Source: Priapulus caudatus | Lineage: Eukaryota; Priapulida; Priapulimorpha; Priapulimorphida; Priapulidae | Direction: 5' to 3' | Length of the DNA: 64,000 bases | Assembly: GCF_000485595.1 (NCBI RefSeq) | Contig: NW_014577798.1 | Coordinates: 78,275-142,274, forward strand | In this document: positions 1-12,629 of the stretch, piece after piece | How the letters are laid out: every line of letters begins with the position of its first letter | Position numbering within the stretch: the first letter of the stretch is position 1 | Notes under the pieces: generated by a model | What the model saw: the letters and a program-made list of their open reading frames with translations, nothing else | Told to the model about the DNA's origin: nothing | The model's database searches: none | Program-made: the position numbers and the translations under genes

Positions 1-1100
1 ACACACCACGGAGCACCCTTCCGTCCCGGTGTTCTACTACGCGTACGTTCACACGCCAGCCATCGTATAGCAGGCCGCTTCCTCTCCGTCATCACCCCTG
101 CCACGCGCACCTCTCTCCGCACACCCCTCCAATGCGCGCGGCTGTATCGTCGCGACGTATTCTCTATGGCTTTTTGTCGCCGTCCGTCACACGCCCCTCC
201 GTGTCGCCCCAATAGAACGCGGGAGGACAAGTCCTTAAGGTTGTACTGGCTAGTGGTCTCGTTCCGTGGCAGACGTGTGCGCGGTGTTTGCTGTCAGAGC
301 AGTGGTCGCGATACATGCCGTAGAGCTTAAACGATCACGACACGGCTAGCGTGGTCGTCTCAGCTTGAGACGGCTGTCTCTTCGCTTCACGTGTCAAAAC
401 AGCGTGTGTTCGCGGACGCGACTTGTTGCACGCGATTGCACTAATGATAGTGATTCTCTATATTATAGAGATCACGTCGAGCACCAGGAATTACACCACG
501 TGCGCCTTGCCTCTTCCGTCACACTCCTGCCACGCGCCCTTCCTCTCCGCGTCATGCCCCATCTCCACCAGCCGCCCTTGTCCAGAGACAATGAGAAACA
601 CCCTCTCCATCAGTGTTAAACTTGAGATTGTCTCTGGGTATGCATGCGCCCTGCACTACTTGCCGACTAAATGCGCCCTCCGTCAAAAACTGCTACCCAC
701 TTGTTAGTCGCTTCGCTGGCTATCAATTTAGCAAAAAAAATCAGATCAGCTATATTTTACTATTTATTTTTTATATCGATATCGGAACGCAAATACATCG
801 TGATTTATCACATGAGCTGGGCAATCCCGATTGACAGTCCTAATTATTACAAAACCGTATCTGGTGTGTAGCACAACCGCGTTGAAGCACATCAAATCGC
901 GCTCAAAGCGCATTGAAATTTCGGTATTTCAACGTATTAGATATTGAAACGTCATCCAGATCATCTTCATTTCTGCCACTTTCAAATGGAATGCTTTTAA
1001 GTGCTAATAACAACATAATTGATAATATACGATATTATAAATAACCTAAACAAATGAAATTACTCAAAATAAAATGTGATTAGCATAATTAAAACTAGTA
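1..1100. other. No gene recognised
   Basis: Short open frames occur around 365-870 but none shows a recognisable motif, splice border or low-complexity-free domain. The first 600 bases are C-rich on the plus strand and the rest turns AT-rich near 720. I see nothing that I can support as a gene. Confidence 0.6.
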
Positions 1101-1104
1101 AATG

Positions 1105-1640
1105 GATTTCCTTTACTGCAGTAGGAAAAGCTTACTCCGGCTTAGAAAAAACCTTTGCTATAAACGGAGCTGGACACGTTTTACAGTGTGTCAGCTAGCA
1201 CACTACACGACTATGGAGAACTACCCTCCACAAGTGGTGCAGGAATCAGTGATTGGGCCGCTTCAGTGCGGGAGTACTTAGCGCAGATCTCATTGAACAA
1301 GACGGAAGCCCATACAGGTCTGCCTAAAGCTAAAATATACACATCTAGCATATGCCCGTCATCATTGACGAAATCTCTATGCTGAGCCAGCTAACATGCT
1401 TGAGTCCGTTTTCCCGAATATCAATTTGCCAGAGTAGTCAGGTCTTCAAAATCTGCGCTCTTGCGCATACAAAGTCATCATGGCTGGCGACCATTTACCC
1501 AACTGCCCACCCTGTTGTACAGCGCCAGGATATTGGAGAACAACGGCCACTACTTAGTTCTCTGTGCTCTCCTGTTGTGTTAGCAGTTTCTCCGATAAGG
1601 TCGCTAACTGGGGACTATAGTTCTCTTCCGCCACCGCAAA
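1105..1640 (+). pseudogene. Decayed PIF1-like helicase fragment
   Basis: Three helicase signatures appear in order but in different frames. A degenerate Walker A (AVGKAYS) lies near 1118-1138. A Walker B/motif II (PVIIDEISMLS) lies at 1352-1387. A motif III-like string (KVIMAGDHLPNCPP) lies near 1483-1520, where the family has a GDF-QLPPV type motif. PIF1 helicases unwind DNA 5' to 3' and also form the helicase part of Helitron transposons. Frameshifts between the motifs and the missing C-terminal motifs mean this copy is dead. No Helitron Rep domain or terminal hairpin was seen, so the source element is unknown. Confidence 0.45.
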
Positions 1641-1649
1641 GATTGCAGC

Positions 1650-3210
1650 TTTGATTCACCTTGGCATCAATGAACATCGTTAGAAACAGGCAAGCATACT
1701 ATCTGAACGACCTCTTTCTTCTCTTGCTGACAGAAGTACCCTGCGTCCCCCTCTGCAAGCAACAACAATTCAAACAAGGTACCACTGTTCCTCATTTCGC
1801 GTCAATTTCGAAACAGATATCTCTCAATGCTGAAAAAGCTTAAACACTCCAAGTCAAGCCACACTACCTCACACGAGCGAAGATTCCGGGATCTCTTGCA
1901 AGCCTGACACAGGCCTAAGATAACCGGAAGTACGTCGACCTTAAACACCGTCGCTGACCTCCCAAACGCGCCCCTTCCTCTCACGTCACAACCGGTGCTT
2001 CTACTTGCAAACGCTTTCGGAGGACCACACTTGTCTTCAATGGGCATTATAGAAGCTACAACAGCGAGAGTCTCATACCCCAGGGCCTCTTTGGCCTTAT
2101 ATTCCACGTAAAAAGCACACCTCACGACGAAGGCTGTCACAAATAACGGCCATTCACACCTCACTAGCACATTTCCTCCCACCCGTCAAACAGAGATTTA
2201 CCGTCCCCATCGCAGCAGAGTCACTAACAACAGGAAGCAGTGCCATTACCTCCTGGCATTTCACTTTTGCACCTATACCAACAACCGTGCGCGGGCGTCT
2301 CCAGTGCCACTGCGCGCGATCTGTGGAGTGCCCACTGCAATTTCACACTCATTTTCTGCTCAGCAGGTCCAACACTCACGGAGTCCGCTGTCCGGAACCT
2401 CCACGCGCTTCCTCCATCAGAGTAACCGAGCTGGGCAGCGGAGGACTTAGAGTGTTCGCTTTCAATCCAACACTGCGTACTCCATCATCCCTCGGCCACG
2501 TTAACTGAAGTTTTAACGACAAACAGCTCACGAACAGCGATGCGCAAGCTGACCTCAGTTGCTGCAAAACACCACACGCAGTGACATCAGATGTGTTGGC
2601 ACCTACAGCATGTGACAGTGGTGGCTCCTCATTTCCTGAAAGCGAAATTCTCCAGATTGACGAAATGCTGGCCACCATTCCTGATGTGACGGTCCAGCAG
2701 ACAGCAGAAGAAGAGACTGTGATGGAGAGTGCATACGTCGAAGAAAGCATTCAAGAGATACTTCCTGACAGAGTCGTCTGTCAGTCTATGACTTGCTAGA
2801 CTCTAGTAAAGGGTGATATTGATAAACCATCAATATAATCCATCTCATCGTCCTTGGTTGGCAGCAAATAATGATGGAGTGGTACAAACTGCTCACTGCA
2901 CTTGTATAGCAGGGTAAAGATTTTGCTCCTTAAATAAAATGGATTTCAAACTTGATGGATTATAGATTCTTCATGGAAAGCAATAAAGTTACATTTAACA
3001 TGTAGTCATAATTTCTACTGTATTTATACTCTCATTCTTAGATTAATATTTAGATTATGTGGGATTAATCTATAGACTGCAATATCTGTTTCATTACTGA
3101 ATCCCCCGAAGGCCAGCACTTTAATGACTGTACCTTTTTGTTTCCTTTATAAATTGATTTTGCTATAAGTCTATATTTTTCTAGTAATTTTGTCCTCCCA
3201 TTACATTTTT
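1650..3210. other. No confident gene; one orphan open frame
   Basis: An acidic, threonine/serine-rich open stretch of about 72 codons at 2581-2799 could be an exon remnant of the following SWIM/YqaJ gene, but it has no recognisable domain. The remainder is AT-rich and lacks coding signs. Confidence 0.3.
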
Positions 3211-3214
3211 ACAG

Positions 3215-4215
3215 CCTTGGCGAATCATGTTCCCATGTAGCAGCATTGCTATTCAAGCTGGCTGCCGTTCGGCTGGGTGTGACAACCGTGGCTTGTACTA
3301 GCAAGCCATGTGATTCGAATAACTTCTCAAGCAAAGTAGAACCAGCACGAATTTACGAAATCCTGTTTTACAGTAAAGAAGCAGTACAAAAATTGGAAAA
3401 CACAAACAGAAAACGACGAGCCACATCGCAGATGACACGACCAACCGATGAAGAACAGCAAGCTTTCCTACAGACTCTAAACACCAACACAAATATCCCA
3501 GCAGCTCTATCACTGTTTGAATCAACTTCAGCAGCATTTAAATTGCAACGAGTGCTTCCACCCACACCTCAACTACCTGCAACATTGCGTTCAAATTTCA
3601 ACGATAACAACAAGCAACTTTCAAGGTTCCAATAAGCTGCAGCAAATATGTGAGGACCTTACTAAATCACCAAGTGTATCCAGATACGAAATCACCTATC
3701 TGGAAGAACATACGAAATCGCAAGCCAAGTCACCGATATGGCATGAACACAGATCCGGGCGTATAACCGCTTCATTGGCGCACACTATTCTACACACAGA
3801 TTCCGACAAGCCAGCTCCATCTGTGATCCTACAATCCACAAAGCCCAATCCTACAGAAATTCGAGTGGCACCACTTGTTTATGGACGAGAAAATGAAAAA
3901 AAGTGTTTATAATGGCCAGACAATTTTTGGAAAAAACACCGTAATTTTGAACTATCGCAGTCAGGCTTGATGAGAAGTGAAAAAAAACCATGGCTATCGG
4001 CCTCTGCTGATGGAATCATGCAGTGCTCCTGCCATGGGTCAAGGGTTCTCGAAATAAAGTGCCCATATACAGCAAGGAACAGTCAAGCAGAAGAGTTCCT
4101 CCACGACCAGTCATTATTCGTGTTCGACGGAACATTGAAAAAAACACATCAGTACTACACTCAAGTTGAGCTGAATTATAGTCACCAATGTAAGGCGGTG
4201 AGTTTTGTGTACTAA
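3215..4215 (+). pseudogene. SWIM zinc finger / YqaJ-nuclease transposon gene, 3' part
   Basis: The piece starts after an acceptor (TTTTTACAG at 3206-3214). The first codons read LGESCSHVAALLFKL, the CxH half of a SWIM zinc finger. About 130 residues further on comes the YqaJ-type exonuclease fold: WHEHRSGRITAS near 3738-3775, then WLSASADGI near 3990 and LEIKCPY near 4049 (the catalytic D and E-x-K positions of lambda-exonuclease-like nucleases). The frame shifts once near 3600-3635. A single in-frame TAA at 3910-3912 interrupts an otherwise readable frame that continues to 4215. SWIM plus YqaJ proteins are common in multicopy mobile families of marine invertebrates; DNA end processing is inferred. 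Other fragments of this family lie at 27437, 28876-30540, 35490, 36770 and 45487. Confidence 0.65.
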
Positions 4216-5700
4216 ATGACTCGCTAATCGCATAGGACCATAACCTCCATGGAACGATTTCACTGGAATTCTTCCAAGGGCTAGAGACTCTGGAAACGTC
4301 ATCATCACCGAATCCTGAACACTACCTTGAACGATGAGAAAGCAAGAAAACGACGAGCTGACTGATACTGCCAAAAGGCATGGACAAAGTCTCTCATTCT
4401 TGTTGATGTAGGACTGCATGCCCACTTGAGTGGTACACCTGGGATTATTCGACCTGTACGAAAGACGGTGCCCAAAGAGAACATGTAAATTGTCAGAAAT
4501 GTAGGAAAAAATAGTAACTACCATCCAGTAAATGAATATTGATCACTTGTTGTTCGCTATCTAATGTGTAGCTTTAGTTAGTTACTCTTGCCCTTCTGCC
4601 CCGAAAATCAGGTTAAACGTAGTCACAGTGAAACACCCGGTTTTTACCGCTACCCTATATTTACGTGAATTTCGGATTAACGCGAATTTATATATACTAC
4701 GCAATTCGTATATAACGCTGATGAGTCATAGGTCCGACTTTTTGCCTCTCTTCCGGAATCTGAAAATAGTTCCATTCTTCTGAGTTAAAGCCGCCTTATT
4801 CGGATTATGATTAATGTGACGTTGACCGATGATGCACCATATTGCCAACCCCAACTACAACCTGAGTGCCATGACCATGCAGCTGCAGACTGCTGCCTTT
4901 TTCATGTCAATTTGACAGTGAATTCGAAACGCTGTAAAAATTGCTAACATCACTTTGTCTGCGGAATATGCAACTGCTCACTGTAACGATGTGGTCCACT
5001 TGGCGACAAGTTGCCGAGAAGTCAAACTCCAACCTCACGTTGAATTTATACCAAACCCAAATTCAATGACCTAGAAATTGATTCAAAATCGCATGTGCGC
5101 ACAGCAGTGACACATTGACCAATCGCTTGCAGTTGCAGGTTGCAGCGACGAGCAACCAAAAATCGCAGGTCCGCGCTAGGCTTTAGGTCGACAGCAACAC
5201 AACTGACAGCGACGAGCAGTACTTGACCCTGGAAGTTGTAAAAGGCACTTAGGTTGAAGCAACGATCGCCTGTACATCGCGCAACAAAATCAGTTTACAT
5301 GAATTGTTTAATGTTGCTGTGTGCATGTTGTGTAAATGTCTGTATGAATTGTTTCATTCGCACTGGTCGCTTTTATGCATTGTTCATAATTGTCCATCTC
5401 CTGCTGATCCCGTTTCAATAGAATTTATTATTTATCACTTAGCGCCACATCACATAAAATATAGAGTTATGATCTTTATTTTTAAGTAAACTTTGTGTAA
5501 CGATAAATTGTTATTTAAAACAGAAATTGAAAAAAGATACTATTTGGCATTGGGGATGGAGCCCAAAATAGGGCAAATATAAACATCTGCAATTTAACAA
5601 ACAAAAATATAATCTTTTGAAATTTCGGTATGAAAATGCCACATTCAGACATTTTGTCTTGCCTGTAAAGCAGAAGCTGCGCCATCGTCAACCTTTCGCT
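4216..5700. other. No gene recognised
   Basis: Open frames here (for example 4114-4524 minus, 5304-5489 plus) show no motif and overlap the YqaJ tail or AT-rich DNA. Nothing else was seen. Confidence 0.5.
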
Positions 5701-5730
5701 TCTGGAGCATATCTCCAAAACTACTCAGTG

Positions 5731-5965
5731 AATTGGAACCAGACATCACCTATGTCCAAACATCCTCATGTACCCTAGATGTGTCTTTTGAGGTAATTGA
5801 GTCAGTGTGACCTACATTCTGGAAAGTAGGTCTCGGTAATTGAAAATATTTTCCTGCGCAGATCTCCGCGTGAACTTCCAATTGGATTGGAACCATACTT
5901 CACAGATATGTTCCTCATGTACTTTAGATGTGCCTTTTGAGCGAATTGGGTCAGTCTCACTATAA
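5731..5965 (+). repeat. Two diverged direct copies of an ~80-bp unit
   Basis: GAATTGGAACCAGACATCAC at 5731 and GATTGGAACCATACTTCAC at 5885 begin two related segments that both run through TCCTCATGTAC, AGATGTG(T/C)CTTTTGAG and ATTG(A/G)GTCAGT. The spacing is about 154 bp. They look like two monomers of a diverged dispersed or satellite repeat. Confidence 0.6.
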
Positions 5966-5969
5966 AAAA

Positions 5970-8470
5970 TATATCAAACTATAGTTCAGTTAATATTTAT
6001 AATTTTATTTTTTCTTTAACAGATTTCGAGATCCCAGGGGAAACTGGGTAACTGTCAGTGACACATCTATTCTCATCGACCTGTGGGCAACCATGTACCC
6101 AGCTGGCAGTTCCCAACAACCATGCAAAGTGATGGTGGATCTTTCATGCAGGACCTGTACTTGCACAGACCACGTGTGAAGAAGTTCTCTACGATATCCA
6201 TACCGACACATAGAGGCAGCAGGGATGCATCAGGCAAGTTCTGTTGGCAGTATAGACGAGGTGAAGGCAGAAGAGAAGGAGATGTTAGTCAAGGGTGTTC
6301 TGGCAAAGCAGCTGGCGAAACCCAAGGGCAGTAGAAACTTGCCCTCTGTTTTCGTGATATTGAGATAAGTTTTTCCTCAATGTAATCGAGTTTTGGACGG
6401 CGATTTCGCCAGCACGATACAGGGACGACTCGGGCCGGACTATCTCCCGCCGTTATTTTTTTTTTTTGCGCCAGTTCCAACGCCTGGCGGTTCCTATTTT
6501 TCGACCTGCAAGCCGCGTCCCTCGTTGCCTCCGCTCCTAAAATGGCTTTATGTATCTTCCTGTGCCGTAAAGCTTCTCATTCAAGGCGACCATTTCTATC
6601 CAGCAGCCCCATCTTGTGACATCACAGACATGGGGTATACAAGATTGGCATTTGCTGAACTGACTGTAATGAAACCAATTTTACTGCATCTCTTTTTATC
6701 TCACGGCACAAAGGACATATATTTCTTGGCGACGTTACACGCCCTATTTGCACTGCAACGCGAATTGAAAAAAATTGGGTTGGGGTCATACATTTGGGAA
6801 GTATATTTTTAAGACTGTTCTATTGTTTTGTTGTACTGTTCTATTGTTCTGTATCGTTTTTGCCAAGTGGAGAGGTACTCCGGATTCGAGAATAAACGTG
6901 GGAGTTGAGTTCGTATATCTGGCGTCCTGTGGATTTATTGGAGTAAGAAGATGTGAGATAAAGAACCTACTCAATTGATGTACTAAGAGAGATACAAATG
7001 CTCAACCAACACATTATCAAAAATACATTAAAAAAGCTATATTTTTGTATGTACCGCAAGCCGTCTATAACTAGTGTCAAGAAAGCATTTTCCAAACTAA
7101 TTATTCAATATACAAATGTGGCTAAAATGAGAAGCTACATTTATTTTAATATGCATAACCATTAATATTGGTCAGAATGGTACAATGAAATTGGCTGGCT
7201 ATTCCATGATATATTCCCCCCAAAAAGAAAAAAAAATGTGGTACCAGCTATCTTGTCATGAATGAAGAGCTGCACGCAACAACAGAGATCGACTGCTGCA
7301 GATCTACCAACTGACAAGGCAATGGTCGGTAAACGCGACAAGAGAAATGGCAAAACCAAAGGCCGCCAATGCTCATTTGGCAGAAAAAGAATTATGCAAA
7401 AGGTTATATAGATCATAATACGAATCTTTGTCATATGGTCGTTCAGTCGCAGAGCAGCGGCCTAGCGGATTAACCAAGTATTTTCCAGCAAGTGTCCAAA
7501 GAACATTTGGCAGAACGTGCACCACAAAGTCCCTGCAAGCGTCCTGTCAATGTCCAAACGTTAATCAACAGCGGGTGTTAGCAGATAGCCCGCGTGTGCT
7601 GGTGCTTCGCCTACTATGCGTAACTATTTAAGTGTGTTTATGGCCAGCAGCAGTGTCGATGATGTACAAACACCGATTGTTTGCATGTCTGCTATCGTAT
7701 GTGGCGCAAACTGACGTCGTGGTGGAGCATGTTTAGGACTGGGTTAGGGGTGATGGCGTCTGGGGAGGGGAGCCCTACATATAAGCGACAAAATGTAAGT
7801 CCGTCATTTTCGAAAGTCGGCCAAATGTTGGTCCCAAAAGTGTCGCCATTACTTCGTGCTCGTTTTCTTTCTTTTTTTGCTTATCGAGTTTACTGAGTAT
7901 TCTCATTAAAACAACTTCTACACAAAGCTTGAAACTTAGCTTGGAACACTTTTATCTCGAAAACATTCACATCATTTTGTAAAAGTCCATGGCGCATACG
8001 CAATAACCGTCGCAACCGTAGAAAATCAGGTCCAGAGTGTAAGACACAGAGGTTCGTACTAAGCGTAACAGCAGTGTAGTACTAAGACGCTGCGTAAAAG
8101 TCTGTTTATTAGATAAGCTTGTGGATACGCACGTCAGAATAGTAACAACGTAGATGACAATGACAGAGAAGGATTGCTCTGAATATTGACATAAAACGTC
8201 AATAATATTTACCAGCAGAATTGCACGTCCTTCTTTTTTAATATGCATCTCTTTGAAGCGCTATTGTGTATTTTGGATAGTCGGCATACGATAATATTCA
8301 GCGACGCTGGTATGAAGTGTCCAAATCAATTTTCTATGGCAATAACTGGCATAAAATCTTGGTGCGTGATGTTGGTTAATCAGTGATATTTCCATTGTCC
8401 AGGTGAGACTATATTCACTATATTTAGTTTCTTCTGAGCCAAAAAACCTCGCAATAACGATGCTTCACAT
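5970..8470. other. No confident gene; possible exon remnant near 6255-6350
   Basis: After a possible acceptor (TTTCTTTAACAG, 6010-6021) a reading with dense Lys/Glu (DEVKAEEKEMLVKGV) at about 6258-6302 looks coding-like but belongs to no family I know and soon meets a frame break. The other open frames to 8470 show no motif. Confidence 0.25.
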
Positions 8471-8473
8471 GTG

Positions 8474-8665
8474 CGCTAATACACGCCTTCCATGCCTAAT
8501 ACAGTCCAAGCTGCTCATCACGCCCATGCGCTAATACGACGCTTCATGGCGCTATACATAACACGCTCGCATGCCGCAGATTACACGCTTCCAGCGCAAA
8601 TACACGCTTTCCATGCGCAAATACAACAGCTTACATGTCGCTACTCGGCAACACGCAATACACGC
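8474..8665 (+). repeat. Degenerate short tandem repeat
   Basis: Units close to GCGCTAATACACGCTTCCATG recur roughly every 20-30 bp, with many single-base insertions, deletions and substitutions between copies. It is a noisy minisatellite. Spacing and sequence are too irregular for a CRISPR-like array. Confidence 0.6.
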
Positions 8666-9202
8666 CGTGGATCATTAATGATACATTGTCTTGGACGGTT
8701 TAATTGAATTATTCATTTGTACAGAACTTGTTGACCTGCAATCCAACCTCATGCAAAGGAAGCCCGCTTTTTGGCCTGGCAATACATTGGACCTGCTACG
8801 AAATTGCAGTTTTCTAGCTTAAAGGCCTCTGTCAATGATTTCTTTGAGAACATATGGATATTTCCCACAAGAGCAATAGTGGTAGAAGTGTTTCAGATAA
8901 AGCATGGAGATATAGAGAACTCCACAGCTCGAAAAGTGTTGTTGTCATGATAACCTAAAGCATTCTAGCATTGCTGGTTACAGGGATGTGCCACTTTTTC
9001 ATGGAATGCAATGAGATTAAGATGGGGCACGTGGTCACGTCGACCCACCCCTCCACATCGACTGCATTTGTGGTGGTTTACCCCGCCTGGAGGTCGGTCA
9101 GCTCCCGCTCGTGGTCGAGATGATCCGCACTGAAGACGGTCAGACTCGACTTGCTGGCTAACTACGTGAGATATTCAGCACGGCCTAGCTATCTACTCTT
9201 GG

Positions 9203-9930
9203 CAGGGCCGGTATCCAGGGGGTTAGTTGTTTTCTGTAACACCCCTTGGTTGATAAAAAAGAAAAAGTACTAGTTTTAAACCTAGTAAACTAAGTTTTGG
9301 AACCTACATTGTTTACTCAAGGCTTACTCGTTACATTGGGATACTCATACAAATAAATGTATTGTGATACTAAGTGGTATAAGCACACTAAAACAGGTGT
9401 CAACTAGTCAAATTTAATGGGTAAAAGTTAATTTTGTGTGTAACCATTAAAATGTAATTATAACCTTTTTTAAGATAAAGACTCATTGATGGTTTGTAAA
9501 CTACTGAAACACGTGCTAACTACTGTAAACAGTTTTAGTTACACTAGAATTCAAAGAGTCACAGGTCATCATCCTAGTATTTAGATTGGATCAAGAGCAG
9601 ATAAAGAAGGCTTCTTTATCTGCTCTTGATTGGATGGATCAAACCACGGAGATAATTAGTCATAATTCCCAACACCAGACACGAGTTTGTTACAAATCTC
9701 ATTTTATTTGATTGATGTTAATATTGTTATGGTGATATACACTGTCTTTTGTATGAACTCAACAAACAATTGAAGTGAACTAGATGCCAGGAAATAGCAT
9801 CTAAACATGTTAAAAAAAAAATTTAAAAAATGGCCGGACTCTCCCCCCACTCACCGCTTTGCGGCTCGAGGCGAAGCTTCGCATCGCCATTTTGTAACCC
9901 CCCTCTGCCAAACCTCTGGATACGGCCCTG
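9203..9930. mobile_element. Non-autonomous TIR element with 5-bp target duplication
   Basis: The left end CAGGGCCGGTATCCAG (9203-9218) and right end CTGGATACGGCCCTG (9916-9930) are inverted repeats with one extra base. They are flanked by CTTGG on both sides (9198-9202 and 9931-9935). The interior has no transposase. The superfamily is not assigned. The element at 38980-39892 also starts with CAG and has a 5-bp flanking repeat, so the two may share a mobiliser. A small palindrome (9592-9628) is nested inside. Confidence 0.75.
9592..9628. repeat. 37-bp near-perfect palindrome flanked by 7-bp direct repeats
   Basis: Arms CAAGAGCAGATAAAGAAG (9592-9609) and its exact complement (9611-9628) surround one G. 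ATTGGAT abuts both sides (9585-9591 and 9629-9635), as expected for a duplicated target. The arm resembles that of the palindrome at 46922-46953. It is nested in the TIR element 9203-9930, so it is younger than that element if it is an insertion. Confidence 0.8.
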
Positions 9931-10119
9931 CTTGGTATTATATATAGCTCCATGGCTGTGACAAAAGAAGCGCCAAAGGCGCAGCCTGTCTGTGTAGTAA
10001 GGTAATTATTTATGTATGAGCACAGTAGCATAATTGCTGCACCGACGTAGCAGTTATTTATAGGTTATTTCTTACATAGATGCGCATCAGCAATATCAAA
10101 AATAGCTTTGAATGTGTAG

Positions 10120-11141
10120 GTGAACATTGGCATTATTTCGGAGAATCCGTCCACAACAGCCGGTGCCATAAGAATCACCGAGGTTCTCCAGAAATATGTT
10201 CCTACACGTGGTGATGGAAGCATGTTCACCATCCCTTGCCATGGGGATGCTCTGACCGTTGAGAGAATCTTCGATGGAAAGAGAGCAAGAGCAGCAGGCC
10301 ATAGCCGTTTGGAGAGACTGGAGGGAATACATCCCGTTCCCCAGGAGTTTCACAAACGTGCTATTCTGCTGCAGGACACCATGGACATGCTATTCAACGG
10401 TCAGAGTGCTCCAGACAAGGGAACACTATTTAACATCAAGAACGTTTTCAACCACAGGTAATTTCACTCTATATCAGTATTCTTTGTATCTGTGAACATA
10501 TAATGCCTACCTAGCAACGATAAATAAACTTGCTGACGATAACGACGAAAGAGCTACTCAATGCATTTCTGTATTTACTTATCACATTAGGAACTTGAAG
10601 AAAAAGGTTATGGATAACTTCAATCATGTTGAGGATTTTCTCAAGTTCACTACAGCTGCCATGGTATCCTATCTGGCAATGATGTTGTGCGGTATATCGA
10701 AACTTACAGACAAACTGACGCTCGATGTGCCAGAAGCATCGTTTCGACAGTTTGGTTGCAGGTGAGATATGACAACAGCGGTTTAAACATATGCTATGAC
10801 AGTTGCAAAGGAAAAATATAACTCCATTCTGCAAATAAGGTGTTTGAACATTTAATATCATATTTTCGCCACAATTTGCTTAACATTGAAGGTGTCATTG
10901 TAGTCCCGTCAAATATTGTACCTAAAATTCTTTGGCAAAAATTCAATGTGTGCTTATCCTACCCTGTTAACGTAAATTACTAGCATTCACGTGTGTATAA
11001 CGGATACCAAATATGCATGCTCAGCTGCCAAAAGAAGACCTGGCAGATGTCGTCGGGGTCCAACAAACGACCTTCTGTTTCTGAAACGCCCGAAACATGC
11101 TATTTCATCAGCATGATGAAGTACTGCACATTGCATGGAAG
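10120..11141 (+). CDS. DUF6589-like transposon-associated gene, three exons
   Basis: Exons are 10120-10457, 10591-10761 and 11025-11141. Each is bounded by AG before and GT after (CACAG|GTAATT, TGCAG|GTGAGA, GGAAG|GTACAT) and all join in the same phase, leaving two bases of a codon at every donor. Exon 1 carries the features I associate with DUF6589-type proteins of marine invertebrates: NPSTTAG, PCHGDALTVER, LERLEGIHPVPQEFHKR, LLQDTMDMLFNG and GTLFNIKNVFNHR. The function is unknown; these proteins are multicopy and behave as transposon cargo or transposase relatives. No stop or frameshift is seen in the three exons, which is unusual in this window. The 5' and 3' ends are missing; the next plausible sequence downstream is the BEL/Pao element. 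Confidence 0.6.
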
Positions 11142-11574
11142 GTACATTATTATTTTGTCCCATAGCCTTAAACATTAATGGTTTGGCCACTTTCAGTCCC
11201 TAAACATTTTACAATGGTATTGCAATCGGTTTGTAACATGGTGTGCGAATGGCATTGAATAATTTGTGTTGACACACTCAATTTCTTATGTCTTGTGCTA
11301 TTGTTGCGTGTTTCATATATCTCACGGCCATGATAAGGCATGTGACAACCATGCTGTGCAAGAGTGGCATGTGGTTTTCACGGCTCGATTGCATGGGCAT
11401 CACTGAATCCACAATTCCTTGACGGAGAGTGGTTCGTGCTCAGTATGCAATGCGCGCATTAACGAAAAGTGAAGAGCACACATGCATGAAAATGAAAGCG
11501 ACACTGGACACGTTCTCGCGAATCCGTTTGGGCTATGTCTTCGAAATTGACTTTCGGCCAGAAGTCGCTATTCA

Positions 11575-11852
11575 TGAGGCAGGAACTATTGGTCCTGACC
11601 CGACCAGAATGTCGCGGGTCTGCCAGCTTCGATACTGCCAACCCACCTGGATGCAAGATCGGCAGGGTTTCTGGTGCAGTAAGGTACGTGTTCCTCCACT
11701 GTCTGGGATTGGTTTTCGGCCCTGTATGAAAGACTGACTCGATTTTGCCACGAATGTTTGAGCCACGACTCGACTGCGTTTTCCGTATCGCACCATAGCG
11801 CATTCATGCTGTCGGTCCAAAATGTGCACTGTTCATCGGACCTCGAGTGCAC
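11575..11852 (-). pseudogene. BEL/Pao RNase H end
   Basis: The minus strand reads CTFWTDSMNAL (the D-S box of RNase H), then WQNRV, NPADLASR and FWSGQD. BEL/Pao elements show the same string, F-W-T-D-S..., N-P-A-D-x-A-S-R-G, W-x-G-P, between RT and integrase. The frame is open for 88 codons and then fails. No integrase zinc finger follows. Confidence 0.7.
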
Positions 11853-12629
11853 CTGTGATATGCCGTGCAGAGTTTCACAACTGCAGAACGCCGCATTAAT
11901 TCCAGTCGTGAATACCTCATGCTAAGAGTGGAGCGACGCGAGTTTTAGACCTACTATCGCGCATGATACGTCTCTACGTAGCGAGCGTATATGACTGAAG
12001 CCGTAAGCTATCACTCGATGCATCGCCGCCATGCAGCACTCAACAGACGGAAACTTGTTTGATCACTACGCAGACGCAAAGGCCACCTGGGTAATTTTTC
12101 ACCCACTTAGGTTCACAAAACCAAGAGCTTTGCTTTGTTTGTCAACGCTTCGTCCATTTGGGTCGTCCATCGTAGGCCGGACTTCCATATTTTTTGTAGG
12201 AGGATTTTAGATCGATTAACATACGGGGTTGAATAATGCCAAGCGGGTCGAATATTGTCGCTACCTTTACTAAGCAGCGTGTTCTCTGGTGAATTAAAAT
12301 CTGCTGTCAAGGTGGGCTGGGTTTGAATCCAAACATGTCACATTTGGACTCACCATAAGCAACACCCCAGTGTTTTGACGACGGCAAATGCCTGCGTTAG
12401 AGATCGATCTCTGTCCGCTCTATCTGTCCGGTGGGATGCTCATTCGAGTACTACGGCGAGTTTGAAAGCCATTTTCGTGCGCGCATGCAGGCGCAGGCCT
12501 CCAGCAACTGTGAGCAGCTGACTGCACAGTTTCAATTGTCGTCTGCTTCAGAGTCTACAGAGTCCATACTGTCATCCATAATATGTCGAATTTAGGCACG
12601 GTCTCTGCTGCCGTCGATGAAATTTTGTT

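Noticed and set aside
8474-8665. Regular-looking short repeats as a possible CRISPR-like array
   Set aside because: Repeat units vary in length and sequence and there are no unique spacers of constant length; the context is eukaryotic.
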